Below, piece by piece: positions 8,467-18,826 of a stretch of DNA of 64,000 bases; position 1 is the first letter of the stretch, and each line of letters begins with the position of its first letter. The stretch spans positions 176,577 through 240,576 of the forward strand of contig NZ_JQKI01000005.1 in assembly GCF_000745965.1 (NCBI RefSeq). Direction: 5' to 3'. Made by a program: the position numbers and the translations under genes. The notes below the pieces were generated by a model. That model saw only the letters and a program-made list of their open reading frames with translations, did no database searches and had not been told where the DNA came from. This DNA is from Edaphobacter aggregans DSM 19364. GTDB lineage: Bacteria > Acidobacteriota > Terriglobia > Terriglobales > Acidobacteriaceae.

Positions 8467-8957
8467 TACTTTGCATACTCCTCGCCGGAGTAGGCGCGCG
8501 GCTCTCCGAGGCTTCCTGCCGGAGGCAGGTGACGCAGATAGACGACGATGGTCCACATGTCGTCGTCGCTCAGAATTCCCTTGGACGCGGGCATTCCCGA
8601 CGGCGAGATTCCGTTCTCGATGATCCACTTCAGCTGTCCGTCGGTGTAGCGCTGCACATCGTCGGAGGCGAGCGACGGAAGCGGCGGCGACATGTTCTTC
8701 GCGAAGGGAACGCCGGTATTCTGTGCGTCGCGGCCATGACAGACGACGCAATAAAAGCCGAAGGCAACCTTGCCGGCCTCGATCGTCTCCGCCGATGCCT
8801 TAATCGGATTCGTGTCCTTTTTCCCCCCAACCGTCACGTTGTGCTTGGTCCACTCCAGGATGGCTGTCTCCGCTTTTCCCGCCGGCGCGACCTTGCATCC
8901 CGCAAAGGGAAGACAGAGCAAGCATGCGGGAATGGCGATGAGAGCTCTCCAGTGCAT
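8466..8957 (-). CDS. Lipoprotein c-type cytochrome
   Basis: 163 residues. MHWRALIAIPACLLCLPFAGC is a lipoprotein signal with lipobox LPFAGC, so the protein should be membrane-anchored and periplasmic. A single haem-binding motif FYCVVCHGRD lies at about residue 70, and the axial Met is likely in the SGMPASKG region. ATG 8957 is chosen because AAGGAG lies 8 bases upstream; a longer frame overlaps the upstream gene. It is part of a six-gene minus-strand run, 5 bp after the cupredoxin gene and overlapping the HprK-like gene by one base. Role inferred: electron carrier between the CuA protein and an unidentified partner. Confidence 0.87.
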   Translation of the reverse strand: MHWRALIAIPACLLCLPFAGCKVAPAGKAETAILEWTKHNVTVGGKKDTNPIKASAETIEAGKVAFGFYCVVCHGRDAQNTGVPFAKNMSPPLPSLASDDVQRYTDGQLKWIIENGISPSGMPASKGILSDDDMWTIVVYLRHLPPAGSLGEPRAYSGEEYAK

Positions 8958-8962
8958 TCGTA

Positions 8963-9316
8963 CTACTCCTTTACGTGAACCGTCAACTTCATGGAGCCGT
9001 GACCGCTGCCGCAGAACCGGCCGCACTTGCCTTGAAAGTCACCGACCTTATCGGGCGTCACCGTCACCTCTTGGTCGTGTCCCTTCGAGACCTCGCGGTT
9101 GACGCCAAGCTCTTTGATTACGAGGCTGTGCGCGACGTCCTCGGAGACCAGTTTCAGGGTCACCGTCTCGCCTTTTTGCAGCGTGATCTCAGCGGGCTCA
9201 AACGAAAAACGCCGTGCGTGAATCTCGATCGTGCGGCCTGTTTCCTGTGCGTTCCCGGTGTGAAGTAGGCCAGTTCCGCCCAGTACCGCAAGGGTCAACG
9301 CCATCATCCATTGCAT
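8963..9316 (-). CDS. CuA-type cupredoxin (COX2-like), exported
   Basis: 117 residues with a signal peptide (MQWMMALTLAVLGGTGLLHT). The mature domain resembles the soluble CuA domain of cytochrome oxidase subunit II: EITLQKGETVTLKL, VAHSLVIKELG (His ligand), and FQGKCGRFCGSGHGSM, which gives the Cys-x3-Cys-x3-His-x2-Met set of the binuclear CuA centre. There is no transmembrane hairpin and no oxidase subunit I nearby, so this is a stand-alone periplasmic CuA carrier. It lies between two cytochrome c genes, suggesting a small periplasmic electron-transfer chain. Confidence 0.88.
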   Translation of the reverse strand: MQWMMALTLAVLGGTGLLHTGNAQETGRTIEIHARRFSFEPAEITLQKGETVTLKLVSEDVAHSLVIKELGVNREVSKGHDQEVTVTPDKVGDFQGKCGRFCGSGHGSMKLTVHVKE

Positions 9317-9371
9317 CGAAATACTCCTTCTCCATTGGTGTCGTTCTTGTTTGTGCTGCCGCAGCGCCGGC

Positions 9372-9668
9372 TTAAGGCGCCATGAACTTCAGCAGCAGAA
9401 TCTCGTCCTCGCGCGAGAGCCGCGCCCGCGCGCGCATGTGCATGATGATCGTTCCCGTGGTCCTCTGCGAGATGCTCATCGGCGGCCTGTGGCAGCGTCC
9501 GCAGTTCGCCTGGAAGACGTCGTCGCCCGTGCGCTCCACATTTTGTTGCTTCGACTGCGTCGTATCCTGCTTGGCCGTCTTTGCATCCGCCTGCGGCTTC
9601 GAAGCGGCGAGCCCGATGCTGCCTGAGACCAGCGCAACCATCAACATGAAGAGCAGATAGCGTTTCAT
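9372..9668 (-). CDS. Small periplasmic cytochrome c
   Basis: 98 residues from ATG 9668 (MKRYLLFMLMVALVSGSIGLA, Sec signal). The haem motif NCGRCHRPP lies mid-protein, with Met residues near the C-terminus (TTGTIIMHMRAR) as possible axial ligand. The linker between signal and haem domain is Lys/Gln/Thr-rich (about 28-50). The start codon overlaps the stop of the upstream barrel gene (ATGA type), indicating translational coupling. Confidence 0.85.
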   Translation of the reverse strand: MKRYLLFMLMVALVSGSIGLAASKPQADAKTAKQDTTQSKQQNVERTGDDVFQANCGRCHRPPMSISQRTTGTIIMHMRARARLSREDEILLLKFMAP

Positions 9669-10741
9669 TTCTTTCTCCCCGGCCACAGCGGAAACTGAAA
9701 GCGATAGGTGAAGCCGACGTTCCAGATGTTGGCGTTTCTCTGCGAACTGAAGGTTCTTCCGTAGCTGGAGATGAAGCGAATATCGTCGCGGAAGTAGTAG
9801 TTGAGGCCGAAGTCGAATCGCTGCGTGTCGATGCGCGGCAGGCTGTTGCCTCCGCCGTTCAAGGGAAAGAACTGCTGCATGCGGCCGACGACCTGGGTGC
9901 GCTGCACGAAGCGCGGAACCGGCAGCTGGGTGAAGTTATAGGCGGTCTCCAGCCAGTAGCCGCGACCGTTGTAGCTGGTGTCGAACTCGGCCTTCAGATC
10001 GATCGGTACCTTTGGCGGCTGCCAGGAGACGTAGGCCGCGACGCTGTTGATGTTGCGGGATTCGAGGAAGCGCTGATACGACGTGCCGATCTCGAGCCGC
10101 TTCTTCGGCAGAAAGATGCTGGTGTCGCCGCCCGCCGCGCGTGCTGACTGCAGCTGCTCGATGTTGCTGTGCGCGGAGACGTACGCCGTGTACTGGATGG
10201 AATAGGACGGTCGCTGAACCACGACGCCGCGCAGCATGTAGCCATCGCCTGATCCACTGGTGCGCGTGCCGATGGCCGTGGTGATCGGCGCGTCCTGCAG
10301 GTTCTTGATCCAGATGGGCTGCAGCCGCTCGTTGTAGATGCCAAAGGGCAACAGGTAACGCCCCACGACCACGGTGAGATGCGTGTCCGCCAGCCAGTCG
10401 AGCTGCGCGTACTCCACGTTCTTGAAGACCTGGCCCTTGAACGGACCATCGGGCTGCGGGTTGCGCTGAAAGAAGCCGGTGAAGTCGGTGCGCGATTCGA
10501 GCAGAACGTGCGAGCCGAACGGCACCAGCAGCACTGGATTGATCAGCGGCGACAGCGTGGTTACACCGCCGTTGACGTTGTGCACATAGCCGAAGCCTCC
10601 GGAGATGACCGGAACGTATCCGGCATGATCGTCCCGCACGTCTGACGACGAGCTCTGCGAGTGCAGGGGAGCGCACAGTGCGAGGCACAGTGCGGTAACC
10701 CCAGCGGGGCGAAGAAGTGCGCGTTGTCTCTTCCTAAGCAC
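9665..10741 (-). CDS. Outer-membrane beta-barrel (porin-like) protein
   Basis: 358 residues. A signal peptide (about 1-28, cleavage near LHSQ-SSS) is followed by alternating hydrophobic/aromatic strands typical of a barrel, for example HLTVVVGRYLLPFGIYNE and FDFGLNYYFRDDIRFISSYG, and a final strand close to the C-terminus (NVGFTYRFQFPLW). GRYLLPFGIYNERL resembles putative porins of the phosphate-selective O/P type. It is the first gene of the six-gene run, and the next gene starts inside its stop codon. It may be an outer-membrane partner of the cytochrome/cupredoxin set; substrate unknown. The promoter must lie in 10742-10927, shared with the divergent TonB receptor. Confidence 0.8.
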   Translation of the reverse strand: MLRKRQRALLRPAGVTALCLALCAPLHSQSSSSDVRDDHAGYVPVISGGFGYVHNVNGGVTTLSPLINPVLLVPFGSHVLLESRTDFTGFFQRNPQPDGPFKGQVFKNVEYAQLDWLADTHLTVVVGRYLLPFGIYNERLQPIWIKNLQDAPITTAIGTRTSGSGDGYMLRGVVVQRPSYSIQYTAYVSAHSNIEQLQSARAAGGDTSIFLPKKRLEIGTSYQRFLESRNINSVAAYVSWQPPKVPIDLKAEFDTSYNGRGYWLETAYNFTQLPVPRFVQRTQVVGRMQQFFPLNGGGNSLPRIDTQRFDFGLNYYFRDDIRFISSYGRTFSSQRNANIWNVGFTYRFQFPLWPGRKK

Positions 10742-10927
10742 GAGCCGAGTATAGGAAGCCGCGTCGCAGCGCTTGTCACCGATTCGTCACCGCATTGTCA
10801 AATGCTTCTTAACGTGGGCTTTTCACCGAAAGAATGACGTCGCCTTGACAAATTGCTGACAAATGGCGTTGTGGCGCTGGTCGATAATCGCTCTCGACGA
10901 CACACTCGAGTCATCAAGGACCAGGCC

Positions 10928-13900
10928 ATGAGATCTCCGGTCTTTACTCGATTCCGCATCGTTGTTCTTGTTCCGCTCACGATTGAGCTCACGTTCGCGG
11001 TTCATCAACTTCGAGCGCAGACACCGGGGACCGGCGCGATTGCCGGCACCGTCGTCGATCCCACCGGAGCGGTCATCGTGGCCGCGAAGGTCGAGGTCGT
11101 CCACGACGGAACTCAGGCGAGGCGCTCTGCCATCACTTCGCCCGAAGGGGCGTTTCGCGTCCCGCTGCTGCAGCCGGGCAGCTACTCGGTGGCGATTGCG
11201 GCGCCGGGCTTTCAGATCAGAGAACTGCATGGGGTGAGCGTCGTCGGCAGTGAGACCGCGACGCTCGTGACGAAGCTCGCCATCGGCTCCGCGGGCGAGA
11301 ACATCGAGGTCAGCGGCATCGCCGAGCTGGCCCAGACGGAGGGCTCGACGCTCGGCCGCGCAATCGATCAGAAGACCATCCAGGCGCTGCCGCTGGCGAA
11401 TCGCAACTACACGCAGATTCTCGCGCTGTCGCCGGGCGTCGTCGTCGAGCTTCCCAGCGCCACCGCCCTCGGCCGCAATACGCAGAACGTCTCCTCCAAT
11501 GGCAACAAGACCACGGCCAACAATATTCAGTTCAATGGAATCGACGCCAACAACCTCGCGCTGAACTCCGCCTCAGGCTACCAGTCCGAAGTCGGCACCG
11601 CCATTCCAGCGCCCGACACCATCGACGAGTTCAAGGTGCAGACCACGGGCTTCGATGCAGGATACGGCCGTGGCGCAGGCGCAAACGTCGACTTCATCAG
11701 CAGGTCAGGCGGCAACCGCTTTCACGGCACGCTCTGGGAGTTTCTGCGCAACGACGCCCTGAACGCAAACAACTTCTTCGCCAAGCGCAACGGGCAGGAT
11801 CGTCCCGTCCTGAAGCAGAACCAGTTCGGCGGATCGATCGGCGGACCGATTCGCAAGGACACGCTGTTCTTCTTTGGCGCGTATCAGGGTTCGACGCAGC
11901 GCAACGGCGGTTCCAGCCTGTCGCTCGTCACCGCGATTCTGCCGCAGCTCACCGACGACCGCTCGGCGCGCACGCTGGGCGCGCAGTTCTGCCCGGAGAA
12001 TCATCCCGGCAACGCCGGCTATCTTACCTTCGTCGGTGGCAACCAGATTCGTTGCGATGGATCGAACATCAACCCATCCGCACTCGGCCTGCTGAACTTC
12101 AAGTTTGCGAATGGGCAGTACGCGATTCCCAGCCCGCAGACGCTGCGACCCAGCGCTCCCGATCAGCTGCCCATCGGCGAGTCGACGTTCTCGATTCCTG
12201 CAAAGTACCGTGAGGACCAATACACCGGGAACATCGATTCGATTCTCTCCTCGAGGAACCAGCTCTCCGGCCGCTTCTTCTACTCGCGCGCCACCACCGA
12301 CGAGCCGTTCTCGCCCTTCGGCGCCAACGTGCCCGGATGGGGCACCAACGAGCTCGATCAGAACACGATGTTCGTTCTGTCGGACACGCACGTCTTCCGT
12401 CCCTCGCTGGTCAACGTCGCTCGCTTTGGCTACATGCGGTTCGACGGCTTCTCCGTGATCGCGCAGCCCATCAACGCAGCCGACGTCGGCATGGCGACAC
12501 CTTCGGGGCTACCGCAGACGCCGGGGCTCGCCATCAACGGCCTCTTCACCATCGGCACGGCAGGCCAGCCCTTCTACTGGCAGAACACCAACTCCTACAT
12601 CTGGCAGGACACGGTCTCGCTGACGCGCGGCGCGCACAATCTCCGCTTCGGCGCAGAGGTGAAGCGCCACCACGTTGATGTCAACGTCCCCTACGTCAGC
12701 GACGGCTTCCTCTTTCTGCTCAGCCTTCCCGACTTTCTGCTCGGACAGAGCGCCGCGCAGAATGGCAGCAGCATCAGCAACGTCTACTCCTCCACCGGAT
12801 CGTCGGGAATCTTCCGCAAGGCGGAGCGCTACAACGATCTCGCGGGCTTCGTGCAGGATGACTTCCGGTTCCGCCCGTGGCTGACGATCAACGCCGGCCT
12901 GCGCTACGAGATCTTCGGCGCGCCCTCCGACACGCTGGGCCGCCTGCCTACGTTCGACCCCACCATCGCCTCGCCTTCCGCTCCACCAACCGGAACGCTG
13001 AGCGGCTTCGTCCTTCCGGGAAACTACACGGGGCCTCTGCCGAACGGCGTCCTCAAGTCATCGCACGACGGCCTGTGGCCCACGCGATTTACGGACATCT
13101 CTCCGCGCATCGGCTTTGCCGCGCGGCTGCCGGGAAGCCGTCTCACCGTGCTTCGCGGCGGCTATGGCATCTACTACAACCGCATGTCCGGCAATCTCGC
13201 CGAGCAGACCGTCGGCCAGCCTCCCTTCTCCTTCAAGCAGTCCCTGCAGGCCGTGCAGAACGCAGGAGCGACCTTGCAGAACCCCTACAGTCCCACGCTT
13301 CCGCCCACCTCCGCGTTCCCCATCTTCCTCCCGCGCGTGCCCGGCGGCACGTTGTCGCTGGCAGCCATCTCGCCGCACCTCGTCGATCCCTACGTGCAGC
13401 AGTACAACCTCAACGTCCAACATGAGTTCACGCAGAATCTGCTGATGGAGCTTGGCTACTCCGGCGCGAAGTCCACGCACATCCCCGGCTGCTACCAGTT
13501 CAACCAGGCTCTGCTGGCGAGCCCTTCAAATCCCGTGAACGGCGAGACGACGAACACCGTCGAGAACGTCGTCGAGCGGCTGCCCTTCACCGGCATCGCG
13601 CAGGGCTCCTACATCTGCCAGACCAGCTTCAACTCCAGCTACAACGCGCTGCAGACGAGCCTCACCAAGCGGCTGTCGCACGGGCTGCAGTTTCTCGCCA
13701 GCTACACGTGGTCCAAGAATCTGGACTCGCTCAGCGGCTCGGGAGGACTGTCAAACTTCGAGCTTGGGTTTGTTACGAACGACCAGACGAATCCGCGGCA
13801 GGCGCGCGGGCTCAACGACTTCGACCGCGCGCAGCGCTTCGTCCTCAGCCTGGTGTACACGACGCCTGCGCTGTCTGCTGCGCCGCGCGCGCTGCGCCTT

Positions 13901-14377
13901 GCCGCCTCCAACTGGCTCGTCTCGACCGTCGCGACCGCGCAGTCGGGATCGCCGCTCACGGTTCTTGATACGGCCGCCGGCAGCGTCTACGGCAATCTCT
14001 CCGGCTTCATGCGCGCGGAGTGCACGGGCGCGAACCCCGCGTCAGGCGGCTCGTTGTTCACGCGCATCAACGGCTACTACAACCCCGATGCCTTCACCTC
14101 CGCGCCAGTCATCGGCGACGGCACGGGCTTCGGCAACTGCGGCGTCGGCATCCTGCGCGGGCCTCACCAGCGCAATATCGACATCGCGCTCGAGCGCTCG
14201 TTTCCGATTCGCGACTGGAGTTCGCTGAAGTTCCGCGCCGAGTTCTTCAACTTCACCAACACGGCGAACTTCGGAAATCCGATCAATGATGTACAGGCGG
14301 GCGCCGCGTTTGGACTGATCACCTCGACCACCACCAATCCGCGCATCATTCAGTTCGCGCTGAAGTACTCGTTCTAG
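10928..14377 (+). CDS. TonB-dependent receptor, Oar-type with CarboxypepD_reg domain
   Basis: 1149 residues. Signal peptide ([19 protein letters not shown], cleavage near LRAQ-TPG), then a carboxypeptidase-regulatory-like beta-sandwich (about 33-120: [17 protein letters not shown] ... LQPGSYSV), a plug domain (about 130-250) and a long barrel ending in the terminal aromatic LKYSF. This architecture is strongly amplified in Acidobacteriaceae and is thought to import large or complex carbohydrates, although Oar itself serves other roles. ATG 10928 is chosen because AAGGA (10916-10920) lies 7 bases upstream and the signal peptide then starts properly; the frame is open to 10853. TTGACA at 10845-10850 is a plausible -35. 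Its stop overlaps the convergent gudD stop. Confidence 0.9.
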   Translation: MRSPVFTRFRIVVLVPLTIELTFAVHQLRAQTPGTGAIAGTVVDPTGAVIVAAKVEVVHDGTQARRSAITSPEGAFRVPLLQPGSYSVAIAAPGFQIRELHGVSVVGSETATLVTKLAIGSAGENIEVSGIAELAQTEGSTLGRAIDQKTIQALPLANRNYTQILALSPGVVVELPSATALGRNTQNVSSNGNKTTANNIQFNGIDANNLALNSASGYQSEVGTAIPAPDTIDEFKVQTTGFDAGYGRGAGANVDFISRSGGNRFHGTLWEFLRNDALNANNFFAKRNGQDRPVLKQNQFGGSIGGPIRKDTLFFFGAYQGSTQRNGGSSLSLVTAILPQLTDDRSARTLGAQFCPENHPGNAGYLTFVGGNQIRCDGSNINPSALGLLNFKFANGQYAIPSPQTLRPSAPDQLPIGESTFSIPAKYREDQYTGNIDSILSSRNQLSGRFFYSRATTDEPFSPFGANVPGWGTNELDQNTMFVLSDTHVFRPSLVNVARFGYMRFDGFSVIAQPINAADVGMATPSGLPQTPGLAINGLFTIGTAGQPFYWQNTNSYIWQDTVSLTRGAHNLRFGAEVKRHHVDVNVPYVSDGFLFLLSLPDFLLGQSAAQNGSSISNVYSSTGSSGIFRKAERYNDLAGFVQDDFRFRPWLTINAGLRYEIFGAPSDTLGRLPTFDPTIASPSAPPTGTLSGFVLPGNYTGPLPNGVLKSSHDGLWPTRFTDISPRIGFAARLPGSRLTVLRGGYGIYYNRMSGNLAEQTVGQPPFSFKQSLQAVQNAGATLQNPYSPTLPPTSAFPIFLPRVPGGTLSLAAISPHLVDPYVQQYNLNVQHEFTQNLLMELGYSGAKSTHIPGCYQFNQALLASPSNPVNGETTNTVENVVERLPFTGIAQGSYICQTSFNSSYNALQTSLTKRLSHGLQFLASYTWSKNLDSLSGSGGLSNFELGFVTNDQTNPRQARGLNDFDRAQRFVLSLVYTTPALSAAPRALRLAASNWLVSTVATAQSGSPLTVLDTAAGSVYGNLSGFMRAECTGANPASGGSLFTRINGYYNPDAFTSAPVIGDGTGFGNCGVGILRGPHQRNIDIALERSFPIRDWSSLKFRAEFFNFTNTANFGNPINDVQAGAAFGLITSTTTNPRIIQFALKYSF

Positions 14378-15708
14378 CAGAGGCAAGGGCGCTTCGGGTT
14401 GAAGGTCCACCCGGAGCGCAGGTACTGCATCGCCATCGCATCGTTGCGAGCGCCGAGGCCTTCCTTGAGATACAACTGGTGCGCCGCCTCCACCTGCTCC
14501 ATGTCGAGCTCGATGCCCAGGCCCGGACGCTCAGGAACAGCGATACGGCCGCCGATGATCTTCAGCGGCTCGCGTGTCAACCGCTGTCCGTCCTGCCAAA
14601 TCCAATGTGTATCGATTGCGGTTACATTTCCCGGAGCGGCGGCGGCAACATGCGTAAACATCGCCAGCGAGACATCGAAGTGATTGTTCGAGTGCGAGCC
14701 CCAGGTGAGTCCCCACTCGCGGCAGAACTGCGCCACACGCACCGATCCCTGCATCGTCCAGAAGTGCGGATCGGCGAGAGGAATATCGACGGCGTGAATC
14801 TCCGCGGCGTAACGAAGCTGCTGCCAGTCTGTCGCGATCATGTTGGTCGCGGTCGGCAGGCCGGTGGCGCGACGAAACTCCGCCATCACCTCGCGGCCGG
14901 AGAAGCCACGCTCCGCCCCGCAAGGGTCTTCGGCGTAGGCGAGCACGTTTTGTTTTCCAGCGCACAGGCGCACCGCCTCTTCGAGTGACCACGCTCCATT
15001 GGGGTCGAGCGTGATCCGCGCGCCGGGGAAGCGCTCGGCGAGCGCTGCTGTGACCTCCATCTCGGCAGCGCCGGCCAGCACGCCGCCCTTCAGCTTAAAG
15101 TCGTTGAACCCATATCGCGCCTGCGCTGCCTCGGCGAGTCGCAGCACAGCGTCCGCCGTCAGCGCCTCTTCGTTGCGCAACCGCAGCCACTCATCACTAG
15201 CTCGGTCTTCGCTTCGGTACGCAATCGGCGTCTTCTTTCTATCGCCGAGGAAGAACAGATACCCCAGTGCCTCCACGCTTGCGCGCTGCTGCCCTTCGCC
15301 CAGCAGCTCCGCCACCGGAACACCGAGAAACTGCCCGAGCAGATCGAGCATCGCCGCTTCAATCGCCGTCACGACGTGCACAGTCGTGCGCAGGTCGAAG
15401 GTCTGCTGGCCACGTCCCTCCGTATCGTGACCGGCGAACCGCTCGCGCACCGCACGCAGCGTTCGCTGGTAGCGGCCGATGTGCTCGCCTTCGACCAGTG
15501 GCCTCGACTCCTCAAGCACCTTGCGAATCTTCTCGCCCCCGGGAACCTCGCCGACGCCGGTGCGGCCGGTGCTGTCGGTGAGGATCATGAGGTTGCGCGT
15601 GAAGTACGGCGCATGCGCTCCGCTCAGGTTCAGCAGCATCGAATCCTCGCCCGCCACCGGAACGACGCGCATCGAACGCACCTGCGGCGATCCCAAAATC
15701 TCCGTCAC
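14374..15708 (-). CDS. gudD: Glucarate dehydratase
   Basis: 444 residues, enolase superfamily (mandelate racemase/glucarate dehydratase branch). It converts D-glucarate (and often L-idarate) to 5-dehydro-4-deoxyglucarate. Visible marks: N-terminal capping domain with [20 protein letters not shown]; the catalytic KxK as FNDFKLKGG; metal ligands in [17 protein letters not shown] and ATNMIATDW; and the general-base loop [10 protein letters not shown]. Length matches E. coli GudD (446). It is the last gene of a gudD-gudP-kdgD set read leftward; its start overlaps the transporter stop. Confidence 0.95.
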   Translation of the reverse strand: MTEILGSPQVRSMRVVPVAGEDSMLLNLSGAHAPYFTRNLMILTDSTGRTGVGEVPGGEKIRKVLEESRPLVEGEHIGRYQRTLRAVRERFAGHDTEGRGQQTFDLRTTVHVVTAIEAAMLDLLGQFLGVPVAELLGEGQQRASVEALGYLFFLGDRKKTPIAYRSEDRASDEWLRLRNEEALTADAVLRLAEAAQARYGFNDFKLKGGVLAGAAEMEVTAALAERFPGARITLDPNGAWSLEEAVRLCAGKQNVLAYAEDPCGAERGFSGREVMAEFRRATGLPTATNMIATDWQQLRYAAEIHAVDIPLADPHFWTMQGSVRVAQFCREWGLTWGSHSNNHFDVSLAMFTHVAAAAPGNVTAIDTHWIWQDGQRLTREPLKIIGGRIAVPERPGLGIELDMEQVEAAHQLYLKEGLGARNDAMAMQYLRSGWTFNPKRPCLC

Positions 15709-17072
15709 GCCGCACCCCCAGCAGGTTCAGGAAGCTTCAGATCTACGCGTTTGATCTCGCCTACAATCGGTAGATAGGCGACGATCGCCATCAGCGCCGT
15801 CGCGACGACGAAGATGAGCGCGTCGTTGAACGAGCCTGTGCGCTTCACGATGTAGCCGATGATGATAGGCGTCGTGATCCCGGCGAGGTTGCCGATGAGG
15901 TTGAACAGGCCGCCGTTGACGCCGATCAGCGGCTTCGGCGACGTGTCGGCGATTACGGTCCAGCCGAGCGCGCCAAACCCTTTGCCGAAGAAGGCGAGCG
16001 ACATCAGCACCATGACGACCCACTGCGCGCTGGCGTAGTTGCATCCGATCATCGTCACCGAGAGCAGCATTCCTGTCACGATTGGCACCTTCCGCGCGAG
16101 GGTTAGCGAGTGGCCGGACTGCAGGAGCTTGTCCGAGACTACGCCGCCGAGGATGCCGCCGATGAAGCCACACAGCGCAGGCAGCGCCGCCATCACGCCC
16201 ACCTTCAGGATCGACATGTGCCGCGCCTGGCTGAGGTAGACAGGAAACCATGTGAGGAAGAACCAGGTCAGTGTGGTAATGCAGTACTGACCGATGTAGA
16301 TGCCTACGAGCATTCGGTTGCTGAGCAGCATGCGGATCGCTGCCCATGTGAGCCTCGGCGCGCGCTGGGCGGAGCTGGTGCCGGGGTCGATATTCACCAG
16401 GCCGCCGCCCTGCTCGATGTGATCGATCTCGCGCTGATTGATGCGCGGATGGCTCTTGACGCCGTGGATCATCTTCGCCCAGAGCAGGCTCAGCAACAGG
16501 GCCAGTCCGCCGAGGAACCAGAAACACTCCTTCCATCCCCAGCGGTTGGTGATCCAGCCGAGGATCGGGGCGAAGAGCACGAGCGAGAAGTATTGTGATG
16601 CGTTGAAGATTGCTGAAGCGCGTCCGCGCTCCGCGGTCGGGAACCAGCTGGCGACGATACGGCCGTTCCCGGGAAAGACCGGCGACTGCGCGAGACCGGA
16701 GAGCAGGCGGAGACAAAAGATGACGACGAAGGCCGCGGTAGCGGGAAGGAATCCTGCGAAGCCAGCGAGGATCGCGCACAACGACCAACACACGATGCTG
16801 GTTCCGTAGACTCGTTTCGAGCCGAAGCGGTCGAGCAGACCGCCGGCCGGCAGCTGGGCGACGACGTAGGCCCAGCTGAAACCGGAGAAGAGGTAGCCGA
16901 GCCGAACGGCGTCCATGTGCAGGTCACTTGAGAAGGCGATACCCGCGATAGAGAGCATTACGCGATCGCCGTAGCTGAACGAGCTGGCGACAAACAGCAT
17001 CAGCACGATCAGGTAGCGCACATGCGTTGCGCGCTGTTCCTGCGCCAACGCCGCACCCGGACCTGTCGCCAT
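15705..17072 (-). CDS. gudP: MFS glucarate/galactarate-type transporter
   Basis: 455 residues with 12 predicted TM helices. The N-terminal MFS signature is [20 protein letters not shown] followed by [27 protein letters not shown] and [15 protein letters not shown] are typical of the anion:cation (phthalate/hexarate) symporter family that includes E. coli GudP. It should bring glucarate across the inner membrane in symport with protons. The gene overlaps gudD downstream by 4 bases and shares its start base with the kdgD stop. Assignment to glucarate rests on family plus neighbours. Confidence 0.88.
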   Translation of the reverse strand: MATGPGAALAQEQRATHVRYLIVLMLFVASSFSYGDRVMLSIAGIAFSSDLHMDAVRLGYLFSGFSWAYVVAQLPAGGLLDRFGSKRVYGTSIVCWSLCAILAGFAGFLPATAAFVVIFCLRLLSGLAQSPVFPGNGRIVASWFPTAERGRASAIFNASQYFSLVLFAPILGWITNRWGWKECFWFLGGLALLLSLLWAKMIHGVKSHPRINQREIDHIEQGGGLVNIDPGTSSAQRAPRLTWAAIRMLLSNRMLVGIYIGQYCITTLTWFFLTWFPVYLSQARHMSILKVGVMAALPALCGFIGGILGGVVSDKLLQSGHSLTLARKVPIVTGMLLSVTMIGCNYASAQWVVMVLMSLAFFGKGFGALGWTVIADTSPKPLIGVNGGLFNLIGNLAGITTPIIIGYIVKRTGSFNDALIFVVATALMAIVAYLPIVGEIKRVDLKLPEPAGGAA

Positions 17073-17986
17073 CAGCCGCGGTCTCCGATCAGCTTCGCCA
17101 GCTCCTGAAGCTCCGCGTCGCTCAGGTCGACCAGCGGCGAACGCACCGGTCCCGCAGGACGTCCCACCGCCTTCATCCCCGCCTTTACGATCGAGACCGC
17201 ATATCCCTTGCGGCGGTTGCGAATCGCGATATACGGAAGCACGAACTCGCGCAGATCAGCGTATACGCGCTCACGGTCGCGCCTGCGCACGGCCGCATAG
17301 AACTCCTGCGCGAACTTCGGCAGAAAGTTGAAGATCGCCGACGAGTACGTCGTCACGCCCATCTCGAGATACGGCAGCGCGAAGGTCTCCGCCGTCGGCA
17401 GGCCGCCGATATACGTCAGCCGGTCGCCCATGCGCGCGTAGATGCGCGTCATCAGCTCGATGTCGCCGTAGCCGTCCTTGAAACCGATCAGGTTCGGGCA
17501 GCGCTCGCACAGCTGCTCCAGCGTGCGCTCGTCCATGATGGCGTTGTCGCGGTTGTAGAAGATGACGCCAAGCTTCGTCGAACGGCACACCGCCTCGGCG
17601 TGCGCCAGCAGACCCGCCTGCTCGGAGTTCACGAGATACGGCGGCAGCAGCAGAATGCCATCCGCGCCCGCGTCCTCAGCGGCCTTCGCGAACTCCTTCG
17701 CCATCGCCGTGCCGTACCCGCAGCCCGCCAGCACCGGAACGCGCCCCGCGATCTCGCTGACCGCAGCCCGCACTACCGCGCCGAACTCGCCCAGCGTCAG
17801 TGAGAAGAACTCTCCCGTACCGCCCGCGGCAAACAATCCCGCAGGATCGTGCTCCACCAGCCACGCAATGTGCTCGCGATAACGGACCTCGTCAAACGCC
17901 TGCTCGCTCGTAAAATGCGTCACCGGGAACGAGAGAAGGCCCTCGCCAATTCTCTTTCCCTGCTCCATCGGACTCAGCTTCGACAT
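17072..17986 (-). CDS. kdgD: 5-dehydro-4-deoxyglucarate dehydratase
   Basis: 304 residues, DHDPS/NAL-type TIM barrel. It dehydrates and decarboxylates 5-dehydro-4-deoxyglucarate to 2,5-dioxopentanoate. Evidence: [10 protein letters not shown] at the N-terminus, [12 protein letters not shown] (substrate carboxylate loop), [10 protein letters not shown] (catalytic Tyr region) and [12 protein letters not shown], where the Lys is the Schiff-base residue. Length matches the family. The semialdehyde dehydrogenase needed to reach 2-oxoglutarate is not in this window. First gene of the glucarate operon. Confidence 0.94.
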   Translation of the reverse strand: MSKLSPMEQGKRIGEGLLSFPVTHFTSEQAFDEVRYREHIAWLVEHDPAGLFAAGGTGEFFSLTLGEFGAVVRAAVSEIAGRVPVLAGCGYGTAMAKEFAKAAEDAGADGILLLPPYLVNSEQAGLLAHAEAVCRSTKLGVIFYNRDNAIMDERTLEQLCERCPNLIGFKDGYGDIELMTRIYARMGDRLTYIGGLPTAETFALPYLEMGVTTYSSAIFNFLPKFAQEFYAAVRRRDRERVYADLREFVLPYIAIRNRRKGYAVSIVKAGMKAVGRPAGPVRSPLVDLSDAELQELAKLIGDRG

Positions 17987-18111
17987 CCTGCGTTCCCAGC
18001 CCCCGAAATAACGTTCCCCAAACTATATCGCACGCCAGTGAGCGCGTGATGCGTCTTCGCGCTCGCTGCGCGCAGTGACTTTCGCTATGTGAAATCCTGC
18101 CTGCCCGCGCA

Positions 18112-18654
18112 TTACTTCTCGCTGCTGGGCGGCGCAATTCCCTTCAGCAGCAGATACAGCGCCAGCGTCGCGTACTGCTCGTTATCGTGCGATACCGTCC
18201 CCCACACCAGGCCCACGCGCGAGCGCCTTCCCTGCCCAAACGGAAACAGGTCCTGCAGGTTCCCACTCGTCAGCGAGGTGAACGCTGTGTCGCACTCCTT
18301 GAAGGAGGCCTTGAGCGCCGCGACGATCGCCGCCTTGTCCGCGGTCTCCGCAGGAACCTTCGGCAGCGAGGCCTCCGCCTTGCCGTTCACCGCGCCGCAG
18401 CTTCTGAACTGAGCCTCACTGATGTGGTTCAGAACGCGCGCGTAGGTCCTGATATCCGCGACCGGCTTGTAGCTGTAGTTCGCGGCTGGCATCTTATCGG
18501 CCGACTTCAAAATGTTCTCCTTCACGCCCGCATAACTCCGCTGCACCTCGGCCACCGCTCCAACCTGCCCTGCCGGGGGAGCCGGCGCCTGCGCCATCGC
18601 CGCTCCACTCGCCATCATCAACGCCGCACCACACGCCACAAACATCTGCCGCAT
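18112..18654 (-). CDS. Exported DinB-like protein
   Basis: 180 residues. MRQMFVACGAALMMASGAAMA is a Sec signal peptide (cleavage AMA-QAP). The rest looks like a DinB/YfiT four-helix bundle: YKPVADIRTYARVLNHISEAQF carries the first His, and WGTVSHDNEQYATLALYL the later His of the usual metal triad. Exported DinB-like proteins are common in Acidobacteriaceae; function unknown. Between this gene and kdgD (17987-18111) only a short gap is seen. Confidence 0.82.
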   Translation of the reverse strand: MRQMFVACGAALMMASGAAMAQAPAPPAGQVGAVAEVQRSYAGVKENILKSADKMPAANYSYKPVADIRTYARVLNHISEAQFRSCGAVNGKAEASLPKVPAETADKAAIVAALKASFKECDTAFTSLTSGNLQDLFPFGQGRRSRVGLVWGTVSHDNEQYATLALYLLLKGIAPPSSEK

Positions 18655-18826
18655 TCGTTCTCTCCTTCACGCAACTTCACCAACAGACTAGCTGCCCGCC
18701 ACTTGGCCCACAATCCACTACCTGGTTCCCTTGCTTCTCACGTCGATTACATCTGCTTATGAGAAATAACTACTTTGAGGGATCTCCTAAGCCGCCGCTC
18801 CGTCTAACCTCACATATAGGAAAGTT

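Noticed and set aside
8467..8751. N-terminal extension of the HprK-like protein by 95 residues
   Set aside because: Arg-rich and wholly inside the cytochrome c gene; the TAATG junction at 8466 gives a normal start.
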